Source: Argyresthia goedartella
Lineage: Eukaryota > Arthropoda > Insecta > Lepidoptera > Argyresthiidae
Direction of reading: 5' to 3'
DNA length: 64,000 bases
NCBI GenBank assembly: GCA_949825045.1
Contig: OX463806.1
Coordinates: 39,580,208-39,644,207, forward strand
Each line of letters begins with the position of its first letter. Position 1 is the stretch's first letter. The translations under genes and the position numbers were made by a program. Below are positions 62,980 through 64,000 of this stretch, piece after piece. The notes below the pieces were generated by a model. It was given only the letters and a program-made list of their open reading frames with translations. It had not been told where the DNA came from and did not search any database.

Positions 62980-63069
62980 GTCAGTACTATTTATTTAGCG
63001 ATCGGTTGCAAGCGAGCGGCTTCATAATTCATCAAAACTCAAATGATTTTTAAGTAGGCAAAAAATGAA

Positions 63070-63305
63070 CTTTATCTACAAACGTATCAGCAACCCTCTT
63101 TACTTGGTAAAAACTGATTTATTATCTGAATATTGATACATTATGACCATAATTGATATATTATTTCGACATATTATGACATTCAAATTTCGAATCCGAC
63201 GCCCGCCTGAGTGCCGCCCTTAGTTTGTCTGTGAAGTTGGTACTACTGAACAAGCTAAACAAGTTCAAAACAATGATAAATGCCACAATGCCAGTCGAAC
63301 TGTAA
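63070..63305 (+). repeat. local dispersed repeat, copy B (downstream of exon 21)
   Basis: Same ordered blocks as 60835-61145, at roughly 85-90% identity by eye. Confidence 0.8.
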
Positions 63306-63344
63306 GGATGGGCCTATAGGTGGTAAATGATACGCGTTGCAGGT

Positions 63345-64000
63345 TCAATGTATAGTTGTATAATGCGTAATGTTCTTCTTCTTCATAATCTTCTCACGCA
63401 CCCTTTCTGGGGAGTCGGGGTCAGGTCGACGGACCTCTTCCCGAAGAATCGCCTCTGTCCACTCCTGTGGACAGGTCATCGGATGGCCCCTGCGGGCGGT
63501 GGTCTTGATGTGGCGCTGGTATGCAGTGGGTGATCGCCGGCTAGGCAACCAGGTCGCGTGGCAGGCGGCGGCGGTCGGGCGGGCGCGCGTGGTGCGGCGC
63601 CAGTTCGGCGATATGCGGAAGATGTGAAGCATCCGCACGCGCGAACATGCCCTTCGCCAGCCTCTGGACAAACTGGTCCACGGTTTCCCATCTTAGGTCC
63701 CTCTGGATTGTCGCGTTCCTCACGTAGCGGGGGGCGCCGACGATGGTACGCAGAGAGAGGTTCTCTTGGGCTCGGAGTCTCCGTTTGTTCGTCTCCGAGC
63801 ACAGGGCGTACCATGCCGGAGCCGCGTAGGTGAGGCGGGATCTCACATAGGTCTTGAAGATCCCGAGCTTCGCCCTCAGAGGGAGGCTGGGGTCGAAAAG
63901 TGGACGCAGCTTGGCGCGTGCCACCTTGACCTGGCTGACGACGTTGTCAACGTGCTGCTTCATGGTGAGCCGGCGATCAATAGTCACTCCCAGGTACTTC
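63345..64000 (-). pseudogene. Jockey-like LINE reverse transcriptase, C-terminal part, runs off the window
   Basis: An open - strand frame of at least 148 codons from the window edge to a stop at 63541: MTIDRRLTMKQHVDN, FKTYVRSRLTYAAPAWYALC and LRTIVGAPRYVRN are typical C-terminal motifs of Jockey-clade LINEs. The 3' untranslated part ends near 63370 with gaagaagaagaa. This part has no disabling change, so it may be a young copy; whether the full element is intact cannot be judged. Confidence 0.85.

Overview
The window is eukaryotic, most likely insect and probably lepidopteran. GC-rich coding exons with GT/AG splice sites sit in AT-rich introns packed with mariner/maT transposons, non-LTR retrotransposon pieces, tRNA-derived SINEs and foldback elements. 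I recognise one host gene. It lies on the + strand and fills almost the whole window: the 5' part of the Trio/Kalirin Rho-GEF gene (Drosophila trio). I could join 21 exons between 1360 and 62979 into one uninterrupted frame of about 1,261 codons. They encode the N-terminal CRAL-TRIO/SEC14 domain (exons 1-3) and the spectrin-repeat rod (exons 4-20), and stop at the Lys/Arg-rich linker just before the first DH domain (exon 21). The DH-PH, SH3 and further C-terminal domains must lie beyond the right edge.

Layout: 1-1359 upstream sequence without a recognised gene; 1360-14925 exons 1-12 with short introns; 14926-44749 one intron of about 29.8 kb; 44750-62979 exons 13-21; 62980-64000 intron with a Jockey-like LINE on the - strand that leaves the window. 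The giant intron holds a nested nest of LINEs with an almost intact maT (DD37D) transposase (15.2-20.2 kb), further LINE 3' ends, SINEs, CA-repeat DNA with a 108-bp duplication, repeat units beginning GGTTCCGTACC, a 25-bp minisatellite (33.6-34.5 kb) and a GC-rich, initiator-rich island near 32.0-32.3 kb that could be an internal promoter. Intron 5 holds a decayed full-length mariner. Intron 14 holds a second copy of one of the LINEs. Intron 18 holds a 31-bp (62-bp higher-order) tandem array and an IS630/Tc1-like DDE transposon.

The observations most worth following concern the host gene itself. The 3' half of exon 9 plus its 5' splice site is tandemly multiplied, giving five near-identical donors. 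A degenerate copy of the start of exon 14 lies just downstream of it. Exon 16 is flanked by SINEs in opposite orientation. The last spectrin repeat appears shortened at the exon 19-20 junction. Exon 13 follows the 29.8-kb intron and has a poor donor. There is also a perfect, spacer-free 68-bp palindrome in intron 4. I see no convincing new enzymatic or defence system; the novelty is in exon duplication, splice-site architecture and TE nesting.

All homology statements come from recognising protein motifs by eye. No database search was run.
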